Shown here piece after piece: positions 1-8,383 of a DNA stretch of 64,000 bases. A program made the position numbers and the translations under genes. The notes below the pieces were generated by a model. It saw only the letters and a program-made list of their open reading frames with translations. It searched no databases and had not been told where the DNA came from. This DNA comes from Moraxella sp. VT-16-12 (lineage in GTDB: Bacteria; Pseudomonadota; Gammaproteobacteria; Pseudomonadales; Moraxellaceae), in the NCBI RefSeq assembly GCF_002224245.2, contig NZ_NKHK02000003.1:124001-188000 (forward strand), read 5' to 3'. How positions within the stretch are numbered: the first letter of the stretch is position 1; each line of letters starts with the position of its first letter.

Positions 1-1
1 G

Positions 2-85
2 TGGGCAAAACGCATTGCTGACAGACAAGTGGTGCAGCAAGCACAAAACTTGGTATTAACACCCATCACAAGGGGAGATGAGTGA
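2..85 (+). CDS. C-terminal end of an upstream gene, partial
   Basis: An open frame enters from the left edge and ends at a TGA, leaving only 27 C-terminal residues (ending ITRGDE). That is too short to identify. The stop overlaps the GTG start of the next gene (GTGA), so the two are probably co-translated. Because the following genes encode peptide-type ABC permeases, this could be the end of the substrate-binding protein, but the residues do not prove it. Confidence 0.5.
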   Translation, partial: WAKRIADRQVVQQAQNLVLTPITRGDE

Positions 86-384
86 GTTTTTTGGGATACT
101 TGGTGTTGGGAGCGGCCGTTTATGTCATTGGTACATTCATTCACCTAAAAAAGCTCAAACCCAAACGTCAAGCAGGGGTGGTTTATACGCTGACACATCC
201 TGTCATCATCGGACTACTTTTGGGATGCTTTGTGGTGATGTTTGGCGTGTCTTTGTTGATGGGGCGGTTTTTACTGGGTCATGATGGGGTAGATTGGGCG
301 TTTGTGGTGGTAAATAGCTTGGTGGCGACTTTTATTTTTTATTTTGGAGTTAATCCTGATGAACAAATGAAACCACCCCATTGA
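82..384 (+). CDS. Small three-helix membrane protein in a peptide ABC operon
   Basis: 100 residues, family not recognised. Three hydrophobic segments are visible, at about residues 2-21, 40-65 and 71-92, so it is probably an inner-membrane protein. A basic stretch (KKLKPKR) follows the first helix, and the tail is hydrophilic. The start is GTG at 82, with GGGGAG just upstream, and it overlaps the TGA of the preceding frame. An overlapping alternative frame begins at 78 but lacks a coherent protein. It lies 16 bp before the first permease gene, which suggests a role linked to the transporter, but no function can be assigned. Confidence 0.65.
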   Translation: MSFLGYLVLGAAVYVIGTFIHLKKLKPKRQAGVVYTLTHPVIIGLLLGCFVVMFGVSLLMGRFLLGHDGVDWAFVVVNSLVATFIFYFGVNPDEQMKPPH

Positions 385-400
385 TAGATAGGGTTTTGCC

Positions 401-1432
401 ATGATGATGTATGTCTTAAAACGGTTGGGTCTGATGATACCAACCTTATTTTTGATTTTGGGGCTAAATTTTACCTTGGTGCATCTTGCTCCCACAAGCC
501 CCATTCATACCGAGCTTGTAAACATACATCATCAAACACTTGCTTTGTCCCAAAGCACCAAAATGCCTATGTATCAAGGAGCTGATGGTTTGTCGGATGA
601 GATGGCTGTCGAGCTAAATCAGCGATTTGGGTTTGATAGACCTGCACATGAACGTTTTGGGTTGATGATTAAAAATTATCTTGTGTTTGATTTGGGTGTG
701 TCTTTTTTTAAAGGTCAGCCTGTGGCAACGCTCATCAAAGACAAACTGCCCATGACACTGATATTTGGTGGTTTGTGCCTATTTGTGATGTATGGCGTGG
801 GCGTGGGTGTGGGCGTAACTAAAGCGGTGTACGATGGGCAGATGGTGGATAAGGTCAGCACGGTGGTGTTGGCGTTTTTTTATGCTGTGCCAAGTTTTGT
901 GTTGGGCGTAAGTCTGTTGGTGTTGTTTGCAGGGGGGAGATTTTGGCAGTGGTTTCCGATGCAGGTGGTGTTTGATGTGGCAAATTTGCCTTTTTTACAA
1001 AAGATAACCACCGCTTTATATGAGCTGTTTTTGCCAGTCATTGCAGGCTCATTATCAGGCGTGGCAGGCGTGGCATATTTGACTAAGTTTAGCCTGTTGC
1101 ACGAAAAAAATCAGCCTTATGTCAAGTTGGCAAAATCACAAGGATTTAGTGATGGACAGATTTTAAAAAATGAGTTATTTAAAAACGCCATGCTCCCTGT
1201 GGTTAGCGATATGCATATGGTGGTGATGGGCATGCTGTTTTTTGGTAACTTTATCATGGAGGTGATTTTTGGAATAGATGGCTTGGGGCGATTGGGTTAT
1301 GAGGCGATGGTCAGTCGTGATTATCCTGTGATGTTTGGGCTACTTTATGTGTTTACATTGCTTGGCATGATGGTGCAGCTTATTTTTGATGTCAAATATC
1401 AGTATTTGGATGCTCGGGTGATATATACATGA
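401..1432 (+). CDS. ABC transporter permease, DppB/OppB type
   Basis: Inner-membrane permease of a peptide/nickel/opine-type importer, 343 residues. The N-terminal helix (MIPTLFLILGLNF) is followed by a periplasmic stretch to about residue 100 and then the binding-protein-dependent transport domain with about five helices. The EAA-like cytoplasmic loop that contacts the ATPase lies near residues 239-262 (KSQGFSDGQILKNELF). The gene overlaps the next permease by 4 bp (ATGA), as in most two-permease operons of this class. Three consecutive ATG codons at 401, 404 and 407 leave the exact start open. The substrate is unknown; oligopeptides are most likely from the family. Confidence 0.88.
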   Translation: MMMYVLKRLGLMIPTLFLILGLNFTLVHLAPTSPIHTELVNIHHQTLALSQSTKMPMYQGADGLSDEMAVELNQRFGFDRPAHERFGLMIKNYLVFDLGVSFFKGQPVATLIKDKLPMTLIFGGLCLFVMYGVGVGVGVTKAVYDGQMVDKVSTVVLAFFYAVPSFVLGVSLLVLFAGGRFWQWFPMQVVFDVANLPFLQKITTALYELFLPVIAGSLSGVAGVAYLTKFSLLHEKNQPYVKLAKSQGFSDGQILKNELFKNAMLPVVSDMHMVVMGMLFFGNFIMEVIFGIDGLGRLGYEAMVSRDYPVMFGLLYVFTLLGMMVQLIFDVKYQYLDARVIYT

Positions 1433-2430
1433 TGGGCGAATTTTTTGGACGCATTAAACAACAAAAAAGGGCGTATGTTGCTTTAATGGTGGCTGTATTG
1501 ATGGCATTGGTGGCATTATTTGCACCGTTTATCGCTAATGATAAACCGCTCATTTTGGTATATCAAAAATCCATCTATTTACCTATGTTGGTTGATTATC
1601 CAGAAACCACTTTTGGCGGTGTGTTTGAGACACCTGCTGATTATAAAGACTCTGCCATACAAACGCTTATCAATAAAAATGGCATGATGGTCATGCCACC
1701 GATTGTTTATGGTGAAAATACGTTGGTGCTCAATCCGCCCACGCCCCATCCATCAGCCCCTACTTGGGATAATGTGTGGGGAACAGATGCTTTGGGGCGT
1801 GATGTTTTTGCACGGACATTGTATGGTCTGCGTCTTTCTTTGGGTTTTGGGTTGGCTTTGACCTTGATTGCTTCATTGGTTGGGCTGGCGGTGGGGTCGG
1901 TGCTGGGCTATTTTGGTGGTTGGGTGGATTTATTGGGTCAAAGGGTGATTGAGATTTGGCTTGGCTTGCCACAGCTTTTTATTTTAATGATATTGATGAG
2001 CGTGTTTCGTCCATCTGTGTTGGTGGTATTTGTGGGTATGTTACTGTTTGGCTGGCTACCGTTGGTGAGTGTGGCTCGTGTGCATGTGTACAGATTGCGT
2101 CAAGCCCCCTTTGTGCTGACTGCTAAAAATCTGGGCGTGTCTCCCCATAGGATTATCTTACGGCATTTTTTACCAAGTTTAATCAGATTAAGTTTGGCTC
2201 AGTTTCCGTTTATTTTGGCAGGAAATATTGTCATTTTGACCGCTTTGGATTTTTTGGGTTTTGGGCTACCAATGGAATCGGCAAGTTTGGGTGAACTTTT
2301 GTATCAAGGCAGTCGCCATTTGGATGCACCACATTTGGCAATGGCAGGGGTGAGCGTGTTAATGGCGATACTCATGGCACTCATCATCATTGGTGAGAGC
2401 TTTCGCCAAGCATTAGATGTGGGCAAGTGA
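1429..2430 (+). CDS. ABC transporter permease, DppC/OppC type
   Basis: Second permease subunit, 333 residues. A first transmembrane helix (about residues 15-36) is followed by a long extracytoplasmic segment of roughly 75 residues. The motif VWGTDALGRDVFARTLYG is characteristic of DppC/OppC permeases and precedes the transport domain. The EAA loop is near residues 228-250 (AKNLGVSPHRIILRHF). It should pair with the preceding permease as a heterodimer. It overlaps the ATPase gene start (TGATG), so all three cytoplasmic-membrane components are translationally coupled. Confidence 0.88.
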   Translation: MMGEFFGRIKQQKRAYVALMVAVLMALVALFAPFIANDKPLILVYQKSIYLPMLVDYPETTFGGVFETPADYKDSAIQTLINKNGMMVMPPIVYGENTLVLNPPTPHPSAPTWDNVWGTDALGRDVFARTLYGLRLSLGFGLALTLIASLVGLAVGSVLGYFGGWVDLLGQRVIEIWLGLPQLFILMILMSVFRPSVLVVFVGMLLFGWLPLVSVARVHVYRLRQAPFVLTAKNLGVSPHRIILRHFLPSLIRLSLAQFPFILAGNIVILTALDFLGFGLPMESASLGELLYQGSRHLDAPHLAMAGVSVLMAILMALIIIGESFRQALDVGK

Positions 2431-3824
2431 TGGACGTTTTGTCAGTACAAAATTTAACCATAACTCATGCCCAAATCCCCATCATTGACTCGTTGTCTTT
2501 TTCACTGACACAGGGTAAGGTGCTGGGCGTGATGGGGTCATCAGGGGCAGGAAAAACACTTGCAATGACAGCACTGATTGCCCTTGCGGATAAGCGGTTG
2601 GACGTTTCTGGCGATGTGCTATTTTGCGGTCAAAACTTGCCCATTAACAACCCAAATGACAAACAATGGCAGATGATACGTGGTAAAAAAATTGCCTATA
2701 TTTTTCAAGACCCTAAACACACCCTAAATCCCACACACACCATCAAACGCATATTTGGCAATGTCTTGCGTCAGCTTAACTTGCCAAAATCTCATCATAA
2801 AGCCATGATGTTAAAACTGTTGGCAAAGACGGGTTTGGCTGACCCAAATCGTTTTTTGTCTCGCTATCCCCATCAACTTTCAGGTGGTGAAGCTCAACGT
2901 GTGGCGATTGCGTTGGCGTTTGCTTTTAATCCTGTACTTATCATTGCTGACGAGCCGACCAGCAGTTTGGGCGATGAGCATAAAAAAGACGTTCTGGGGC
3001 TGTTACGTGCCTTTGCCAGCTCATCAAATGATGAGTGCATTCATGCGGTGATACTCATCAGCCATGATGAAAACATAAAGATGGTGTGTGATGACATTTT
3101 GTATCTGCAAAATCATGATGAGATAAATTATGGCACACCCACACCCAATGACATGACTGCCGATGTAGTGTTGTCTGTTAAAAATTTGTGCGTGTCATAT
3201 CGGCAGACTTGGTTTGGTAAAGTGCCGGTTTTACAAAATATTAACCTGCAAATCCGCCACGCTCAAATCATTGGGCTGACAGGCGTGTCAGGCGTGGGTA
3301 AAACCAGTCTTGCCAAAGCCATCACTCGCTTAGATGACAGTTTGACTGCCACAGGCGAAGTGTGGGTGTCTGATGGGGTGCATATTTGGGATATGTTGGC
3401 TTTGACAGGCAGGCAACTTCGCCATCATCGCAAAAAAATCATGCTCATGAACCAAGATGTGTCAGGCAGTCTAAATCCTGATTTGACCATAAAACAAAGT
3501 TTGCTTGAAGCAACACATAAACATTCACCGCCCATTGATGAGATGCTTGGTGTGCTTGGCTTGGATAAGATGGTGTTGGGGCGATATCCTGATGAGCTGT
3601 CAGGCGGTCAAAAAGCACGCATTTGTTTGGCAAGAGTGCTATTAGCAACACCATCAGTCATCATATTAGATGAACCAACTGCCATGCTAGACACGCTAAA
3701 TACCATGAAAATTTTGAGCTTGCTTCGCGATATTAGCACTCAGTTTGGCGTTGCCATGCTTATCATCAGCCATGATAAAGCAGTGCTGCGTGCGGTGTGT
3801 CATGATGTTATTTACCTAAAATAA
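2430..3824 (+). CDS. Double ATP-binding protein of a peptide ABC transporter
   Basis: A single protein of about 464 residues carries two nucleotide-binding domains, as in YejF-like proteins, instead of separate OppD and OppF. Domain 1 has Walker A GSSGAGKT (about residue 36), signature LSGGEAQ and Walker B LIIADEPTS. Domain 2 has Walker A GVSGVGKT (about residue 286), signature LSGGQKA and Walker B VIILDEPTA. Both domains look catalytically complete. It is shorter than the YejF I remember (over 500 residues). The ATG at 2430 overlaps the preceding stop; a GTG at 2427 is an alternative. A strong hairpin follows directly after the stop. Confidence 0.9.
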   Translation: MDVLSVQNLTITHAQIPIIDSLSFSLTQGKVLGVMGSSGAGKTLAMTALIALADKRLDVSGDVLFCGQNLPINNPNDKQWQMIRGKKIAYIFQDPKHTLNPTHTIKRIFGNVLRQLNLPKSHHKAMMLKLLAKTGLADPNRFLSRYPHQLSGGEAQRVAIALAFAFNPVLIIADEPTSSLGDEHKKDVLGLLRAFASSSNDECIHAVILISHDENIKMVCDDILYLQNHDEINYGTPTPNDMTADVVLSVKNLCVSYRQTWFGKVPVLQNINLQIRHAQIIGLTGVSGVGKTSLAKAITRLDDSLTATGEVWVSDGVHIWDMLALTGRQLRHHRKKIMLMNQDVSGSLNPDLTIKQSLLEATHKHSPPIDEMLGVLGLDKMVLGRYPDELSGGQKARICLARVLLATPSVIILDEPTAMLDTLNTMKILSLLRDISTQFGVAMLIISHDKAVLRAVCHDVIYLK

Positions 3825-3848
3825 AAAACCCATCAGATGATGGGTTTT
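3825..3848. terminator. Bidirectional hairpin terminator
   Basis: Ten-base stem AAAACCCATC / GATGGGTTTT with a four-base loop (AGAT). It sits between the stop of the plus-strand ATPase gene (3824) and the stop of the minus-strand receptor gene (3861). A/T tracts on both sides allow it to act in both directions. Confidence 0.85.
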
Positions 3849-3860
3849 GGTTGGAAGTGT

Positions 3861-6515
3861 TTAAAATTCATAGGTTAAAGAGACGGCATAGTTGCGACCA
3901 GGGGCGGTATAGCGGTTAAAACCATGACCTTCTTTATCAACCATATTATTGACACTGGTTGTGGCAAATTGACGCAGGGTCTCCCAAGGAATATATTTGA
4001 CGTTGGTGATGTTGTAAACACCAGCATTCAAAATTAGATTTTTGCCAAATTTATAGCTACCATAAACGTCATACAGCATGACAGATTTGCTACGATGAAC
4101 CTGATTGTAACTGCTAATGTATTCAGAAGTTGTCCATTCGGTGCAATCGTTATATATTGGATAATATGTTCTTGTGCAATTTGGTATGGTCGTTCTTTTG
4201 ACAACCGATTCAATATTCTTAACATCATCTGCTTTTTTACGCTGAATGTAGTTTATGCGAGTATTAAGTTGCCACTTATCATTTGGTGAGTTATATGTAC
4301 CCCCTAATAATAATGATGTTGGTACAGCAGATAAAGTATTGATTTTGACTTTGCCACTGTTATTTGTTTCCACAATGGCACTATCTTTGGCGGTATGGAA
4401 GTTAGCAAAGACGTTAAATTTACCCTTGCTGTTTAGATAATCAGACAGGTCAGCATGTACACCCAGTTTTAGTCCATAAACCTTAGCTTCATCTAGATTT
4501 AGTGATTGTAAACAAGTATTCCCTGCCCGACAGCCTTTTGGGTCTCTTGATGTGCCTTGCCAATATCTTGTGTGAATAAAATCATCATACTTAGTGTAAT
4601 AACCACCCAAGGTTAAATTGATATTATCTTGTACTTTCCAGTCAAATTCTAGCTCTTGATTAATTGATGTTTCAGGTTTGAGATGGTTATTGGGGACTTG
4701 TTGTACGCCATTCATGCCAAAATTACTGTATAGTTGAGTAACAGTTGGTGCAAGAAAGCCTGTGCCAATATTATAACGAGCAGTTAATTTATTGGGAATA
4801 ATGGCATAATTAATCTTACCACCCCAAGTTACACGGTTAAATTTTGTTTTGTTTAAACCAATAACTTTATCAGCATTTTCAGCTATCCATTGCTGTGCAA
4901 GTGCAGGGTTTGCAAGAAATTTGTCTCTATCTACATTAGTCAAGCCAGCGATTGCACGATAGTTATTGCAAAACACACCTTTGCTTCTCCAATCTTTATC
5001 ATATGAGATAAGACCAAGGCAGTTTTGTGCATTTAGATGGGCTTCATCTTGATTGAAATAGGGGGAATATTTATAATCATCATAACGTACACCAAATGTG
5101 GCTTGTAGGTTGTCATTGATATAAATGTCATCAATCAGACTTAAATTGTAGTTGTTTTTCTTGGCGTCAGAAAAAGAAAATGCACTATTATCAACACTTA
5201 TTTCGCCTGTTGTTGTATTGTAGTTAAACCGCCGAGCATCATTTTTGTAGTCTTGTTTTATGTAACTACTATGTAGACCAAAACTGTGTTCACCAAATTT
5301 ACCAAGGTTTAGTGGCATGGTTTTTATACTAAGATTGGTTTGATCGGTGGTGGTTTTGATGGGGCGATACTCTCTTGTGCTTAAAACAGAAGACAATACA
5401 GCAGTATCATTATCATTAAGTTTGCGGTCGTAAATCCACGTATCTGCCAAACCTAAAACTTCATTATGTGTGTAGCTTAGCTCAGTATTATCTAGCCATG
5501 TACTACCTTGTGGCATGTAGCGATAGCTTGCACCATAACTTTCTATCTTTTCTGTATCGTGAGCACGTCTAACGCCACCCCCTGTACGAGAACCGTTAGT
5601 GATGTTTTTACTGTCAATATTGATGAGATTTTCTCGTTTTTGGTACATGCCATGTACGCCAATACGATGACTGTCATTAACATGATAATAAAATTTACCT
5701 AGCACACTGTCTTGCTCATATTTTAGGGCATCAGGATAGATGGAACTGGCAGTATCTCCATTAGGAGCACGATGTGGCATTTCTTCACTTGGGAATAGGT
5801 AGGTGGGATCAAGCCTTGCCTTATCTGAGCGTCTCATGTCATGGTTTTTGGTTTCACGACCATCACGGTGAGCATAGTTGATGATGGCTTCCACCTTGTT
5901 ATTGGCTAGTGCCAAACCTGCTGCTGTCAGCCATTCTTCGTTTTTTTGAGTGTAGCCAACTTTGGCATAGCCACCCCAGTTTTTATCACCTTTAATTAGG
6001 TCGGTTGGGCGTTTGGTGTTATAGGTAACAGAGCCACCCACCGCGCCCGAACCTGATATAAGACTGTCCGCCCCAGCATGGATACGCACGCTATTCATGA
6101 TTTCTACATCAGGGTTGAAACGCCCTTCATACATATAGCCATAAGGTGAGAAAATCTCATTAGCCTCAGATTCAGGCAATGCCACGCCATCAATATTCAT
6201 ATTAATGCGGTTGCCATCCACGCCGCGAATGGCAAAACCTTTGTTGCCATAACGCCCAATCTCTGCCACGTCCACCTCGGTGTTATAACGCACTAAGTCA
6301 TGGCTATTTTGTACCATCTGCTCATCTAGCGTACGACGAGTTAAGATTTGTTCACCTACCTGTTCTTGGGGCTGGCTACTGATGGTTCCTTCCAAGGCTT
6401 CTAGGGCGACCGTAGGCTCTTGGTCTTCGGTGGTTTGGGCGAGACTTTGTTGCATCATAAGTGCAGGCACAAGCAAAGCAAGCAGAGCTTTTTTGGTATG
6501 CACGGTGGCTTTCAT
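3861..6515 (-). CDS. TonB-dependent receptor, haemoglobin/transferrin/lactoferrin family
   Basis: 884-residue outer-membrane receptor. A Sec signal peptide (ALLALLVPALMMQQSLAQ) is followed by a TonB-box/plug region (about residues 55-190, including RGVDGNRINMNIDGVALPE and GSGAVGGSVTYNTKRP). The C-terminal half is a 22-strand-type beta barrel ending in an aromatic residue (SLTYEF). The plug is typical of haem/haemoglobin receptors such as HpuB/HgbA, and of MhuA, the haemoglobin receptor known in M. catarrhalis. Assignment to MhuA is plausible but not proven here. AAGGAT precedes the ATG by about 5 bp. A Fur-like sequence lies upstream, which would fit iron repression. Ligand specificity cannot be read from sequence. 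Confidence 0.88.
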   Translation of the reverse strand: MKATVHTKKALLALLVPALMMQQSLAQTTEDQEPTVALEALEGTISSQPQEQVGEQILTRRTLDEQMVQNSHDLVRYNTEVDVAEIGRYGNKGFAIRGVDGNRINMNIDGVALPESEANEIFSPYGYMYEGRFNPDVEIMNSVRIHAGADSLISGSGAVGGSVTYNTKRPTDLIKGDKNWGGYAKVGYTQKNEEWLTAAGLALANNKVEAIINYAHRDGRETKNHDMRRSDKARLDPTYLFPSEEMPHRAPNGDTASSIYPDALKYEQDSVLGKFYYHVNDSHRIGVHGMYQKRENLINIDSKNITNGSRTGGGVRRAHDTEKIESYGASYRYMPQGSTWLDNTELSYTHNEVLGLADTWIYDRKLNDNDTAVLSSVLSTREYRPIKTTTDQTNLSIKTMPLNLGKFGEHSFGLHSSYIKQDYKNDARRFNYNTTTGEISVDNSAFSFSDAKKNNYNLSLIDDIYINDNLQATFGVRYDDYKYSPYFNQDEAHLNAQNCLGLISYDKDWRSKGVFCNNYRAIAGLTNVDRDKFLANPALAQQWIAENADKVIGLNKTKFNRVTWGGKINYAIIPNKLTARYNIGTGFLAPTVTQLYSNFGMNGVQQVPNNHLKPETSINQELEFDWKVQDNINLTLGGYYTKYDDFIHTRYWQGTSRDPKGCRAGNTCLQSLNLDEAKVYGLKLGVHADLSDYLNSKGKFNVFANFHTAKDSAIVETNNSGKVKINTLSAVPTSLLLGGTYNSPNDKWQLNTRINYIQRKKADDVKNIESVVKRTTIPNCTRTYYPIYNDCTEWTTSEYISSYNQVHRSKSVMLYDVYGSYKFGKNLILNAGVYNITNVKYIPWETLRQFATTSVNNMVDKEGHGFNRYTAPGRNYAVSLTYEF

Positions 6516-6631
6516 GTTTTATCCTTAATACAGATGGTAAAAATGAGTTACATTTTGTTGGATTGCGTGATAAAAGATATGTTTTGGTAACATATTAGCG
6601 AATTATAAAATAATTTTTCTCATTTGTAAAT

Positions 6632-6650
6632 TATAGTGATTATTGTTTTT
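6632..6650 (-). promoter_or_regulatory. Possible Fur box / promoter of the TonB receptor gene
   Basis: On the minus strand, AAAAACAATAATCACTATA matches the 19-bp Fur consensus at 13 positions by my count. It overlaps a TATAAT-like -10 hexamer. It lies about 117 bp upstream of the receptor start. A Fur site overlapping a promoter is what iron repression of a haem receptor would need, but the region is very AT-rich and chance matches are easy. Confidence 0.3.
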
Positions 6651-6670
6651 CATTTTTATAAGAAATAGGA

Positions 6671-6688
6671 TATATTTATTTAAATATA
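6671..6688. repeat. Perfect 8-2-8 inverted repeat upstream of cydA
   Basis: TATATTTA-TT-TAAATATA lies in the intergenic region between the divergent receptor gene and cydA, just upstream of a plausible cyd promoter. It could be a regulator half-site pair or a chance AT palindrome. Confidence 0.35.
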
Positions 6689-6694
6689 TATTCC

Positions 6695-6723
6695 TTGAAG
6701 TAATAAAGATATTATGTTAGCAT
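6695..6723 (+). promoter_or_regulatory. Candidate cydABX promoter
   Basis: TTGAAG (6695-6700) and TAGCAT (6718-6723) are separated by 17 bp and lie about 37 bp before the cydA ATG. They match the sigma-70 consensus at four of six positions each. GGGGGA at 6751-6756 is the ribosome-binding site. Confidence 0.4.
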
Positions 6724-6759
6724 AAATAAAGAATTATCCTAATTATTGTTGGGGGAATT

Positions 6760-8382
6760 ATGATTAGTGAGTCTTTGGTGGAATTATCCCGTTTGCAATT
6801 TGCAGTAACGGCATTATTCCACTTTTTATTTGTGCCTTTGACGCTTGGCATGACGTGGCTTTTGGTGATTATGGAGTCCGTTTATGTCATCACAGGCAAA
6901 GAGATTTGGAAGGACATGACCCGTTTTTGGGGTAAGTTGTTTGGCATCAATTTTGTGTTGGGGGTAACATCAGGGATTACCATGGAGTTTCAATTTGGTA
7001 TGAACTGGGCGTATTATTCACATTATGTGGGCGATATTTTTGGTGCTCCCTTAGCCATTGAAGGTTTGATGGCATTTTTTTTAGAATCCACGATGGTCGG
7101 TTTGTTTTTCTTTGGCTGGGATAAGATGAGCCGAGTTCAGCATTTGATGGCAACCATCATGATGGCACTTGGTACAAACTTATCGGCTTTGTGGATTTTG
7201 GTGGCAAACGGCTGGATGCAAAATCCCATCGGTGCAGAGTTTAATTATCATACCATGCGTATGGAGATGACAAATTTTGCCCAAATTCTTTTAAATCCTG
7301 ATGCTCAAAATAAATTTGTTCATACAGTATCGGCAGGCTATGTCATGGCAGCCATGTTTGTGTTGGCGGTGTCGGCATGGTATCTGTTAAAAGGGCGTGA
7401 TATTGAATTTGCCAAACGCAGTTTTCATGTGGCGGCAGCATTTGGTTTTGCGTCTATTTGTAGTACCATTGTGTTGGGTGATGAGTCAGGCTATTCTATC
7501 GGCATTGCTCAGCAAACCAAACTTGCTACAATGGAAGCCATGTGGGAAACTGAGCCTGCTCCTGCAAGTTTTAACCTGATTGCTGATATTAATGAAGCGG
7601 AACAAAAAAATGATTGGGCGGTGCATATCCCTTATGCAATGGGGATTATTGGTACACGCTCTTTTGATGAGCAAATCCTTGGCATTCATGACATCAAAAA
7701 AATCAACCATGAGCGTATTACTAATGGCGTGGTGGCAGTGGCTTTGCTTGACCAAATGCGAGCGGACAAAGCAAATGGCGTGATGACATCGCCTGATGTT
7801 ATTGCCAAGTTTGATAAGCATAAGGACGACTTAGGCTTTGGGCTGTTGCTTAAAAAATACACTAATGACATGGCAAATGTTACTGACGAGATGATTTTGC
7901 AAGCGACCAATGACAGTGTGCCGCAAGTTGCCCCAATGTTTTGGACATTTCGGATAATGGTGGCAATGGGCTTTTTGATGCTATTTTTATTTGCACTGAG
8001 TCTATTTTTTACACTTAAAGGTAACTTTATGGATAAAAAATGGCTGCTTAAACTTGCCATCATCATGACTCCTGCACCTTGGATTGCTGTGGAGATGGGT
8101 TGGATTGTTGCTGAATATGGTCGTCAGCCTTGGACGGTGTATGGGATTTTGCCCACACATTTATCAGTGTCGCACTTGACTGTACAAACGGTCATCTGGT
8201 CGCTAGTGGGTTTTGTGGTGTTTTATGCGGTGTTATTTGCCATTGAAGTTTATTTGATGAAAAAATACATCTTACTTGGACCTGCAAGCCTTGGCACGGG
8301 GCGTTATTATGGTGAAAGCATCTATCAACATGACGCAAATTTGGTAGATAATAAACCTGTCAATAATAACCAAGGAGCATAA
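6760..8382 (+). CDS. cydA: Cytochrome bd ubiquinol oxidase subunit I
   Basis: CydA carries the haems and quinol site of the high-affinity terminal oxidase in the inner membrane. The 540 residues match the family length. The N-terminal ELSRLQFAVTALFHFLFVPLTLG holds the conserved histidine ligand. The quinol-binding Q-loop region is in the middle, and the late GRQPWTVYGILPT motif is typical. It is followed after 1 bp by cydB and then cydX, forming a complete oxidase operon. The GGGGGA Shine-Dalgarno sequence supports the ATG. Expression at low oxygen is expected from the family; no clear FNR or ArcA site was seen. Confidence 0.97.
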   Translation: MISESLVELSRLQFAVTALFHFLFVPLTLGMTWLLVIMESVYVITGKEIWKDMTRFWGKLFGINFVLGVTSGITMEFQFGMNWAYYSHYVGDIFGAPLAIEGLMAFFLESTMVGLFFFGWDKMSRVQHLMATIMMALGTNLSALWILVANGWMQNPIGAEFNYHTMRMEMTNFAQILLNPDAQNKFVHTVSAGYVMAAMFVLAVSAWYLLKGRDIEFAKRSFHVAAAFGFASICSTIVLGDESGYSIGIAQQTKLATMEAMWETEPAPASFNLIADINEAEQKNDWAVHIPYAMGIIGTRSFDEQILGIHDIKKINHERITNGVVAVALLDQMRADKANGVMTSPDVIAKFDKHKDDLGFGLLLKKYTNDMANVTDEMILQATNDSVPQVAPMFWTFRIMVAMGFLMLFLFALSLFFTLKGNFMDKKWLLKLAIIMTPAPWIAVEMGWIVAEYGRQPWTVYGILPTHLSVSHLTVQTVIWSLVGFVVFYAVLFAIEVYLMKKYILLGPASLGTGRYYGESIYQHDANLVDNKPVNNNQGA

Positions 8383-8383
8383 G

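Noticed and set aside
78-284. Frame beginning MSEFFG overlapping the small membrane protein
   Set aside because: It shares bases with the GTG-started frame, which has three coherent helices and reaches further; this one has no recognisable features.
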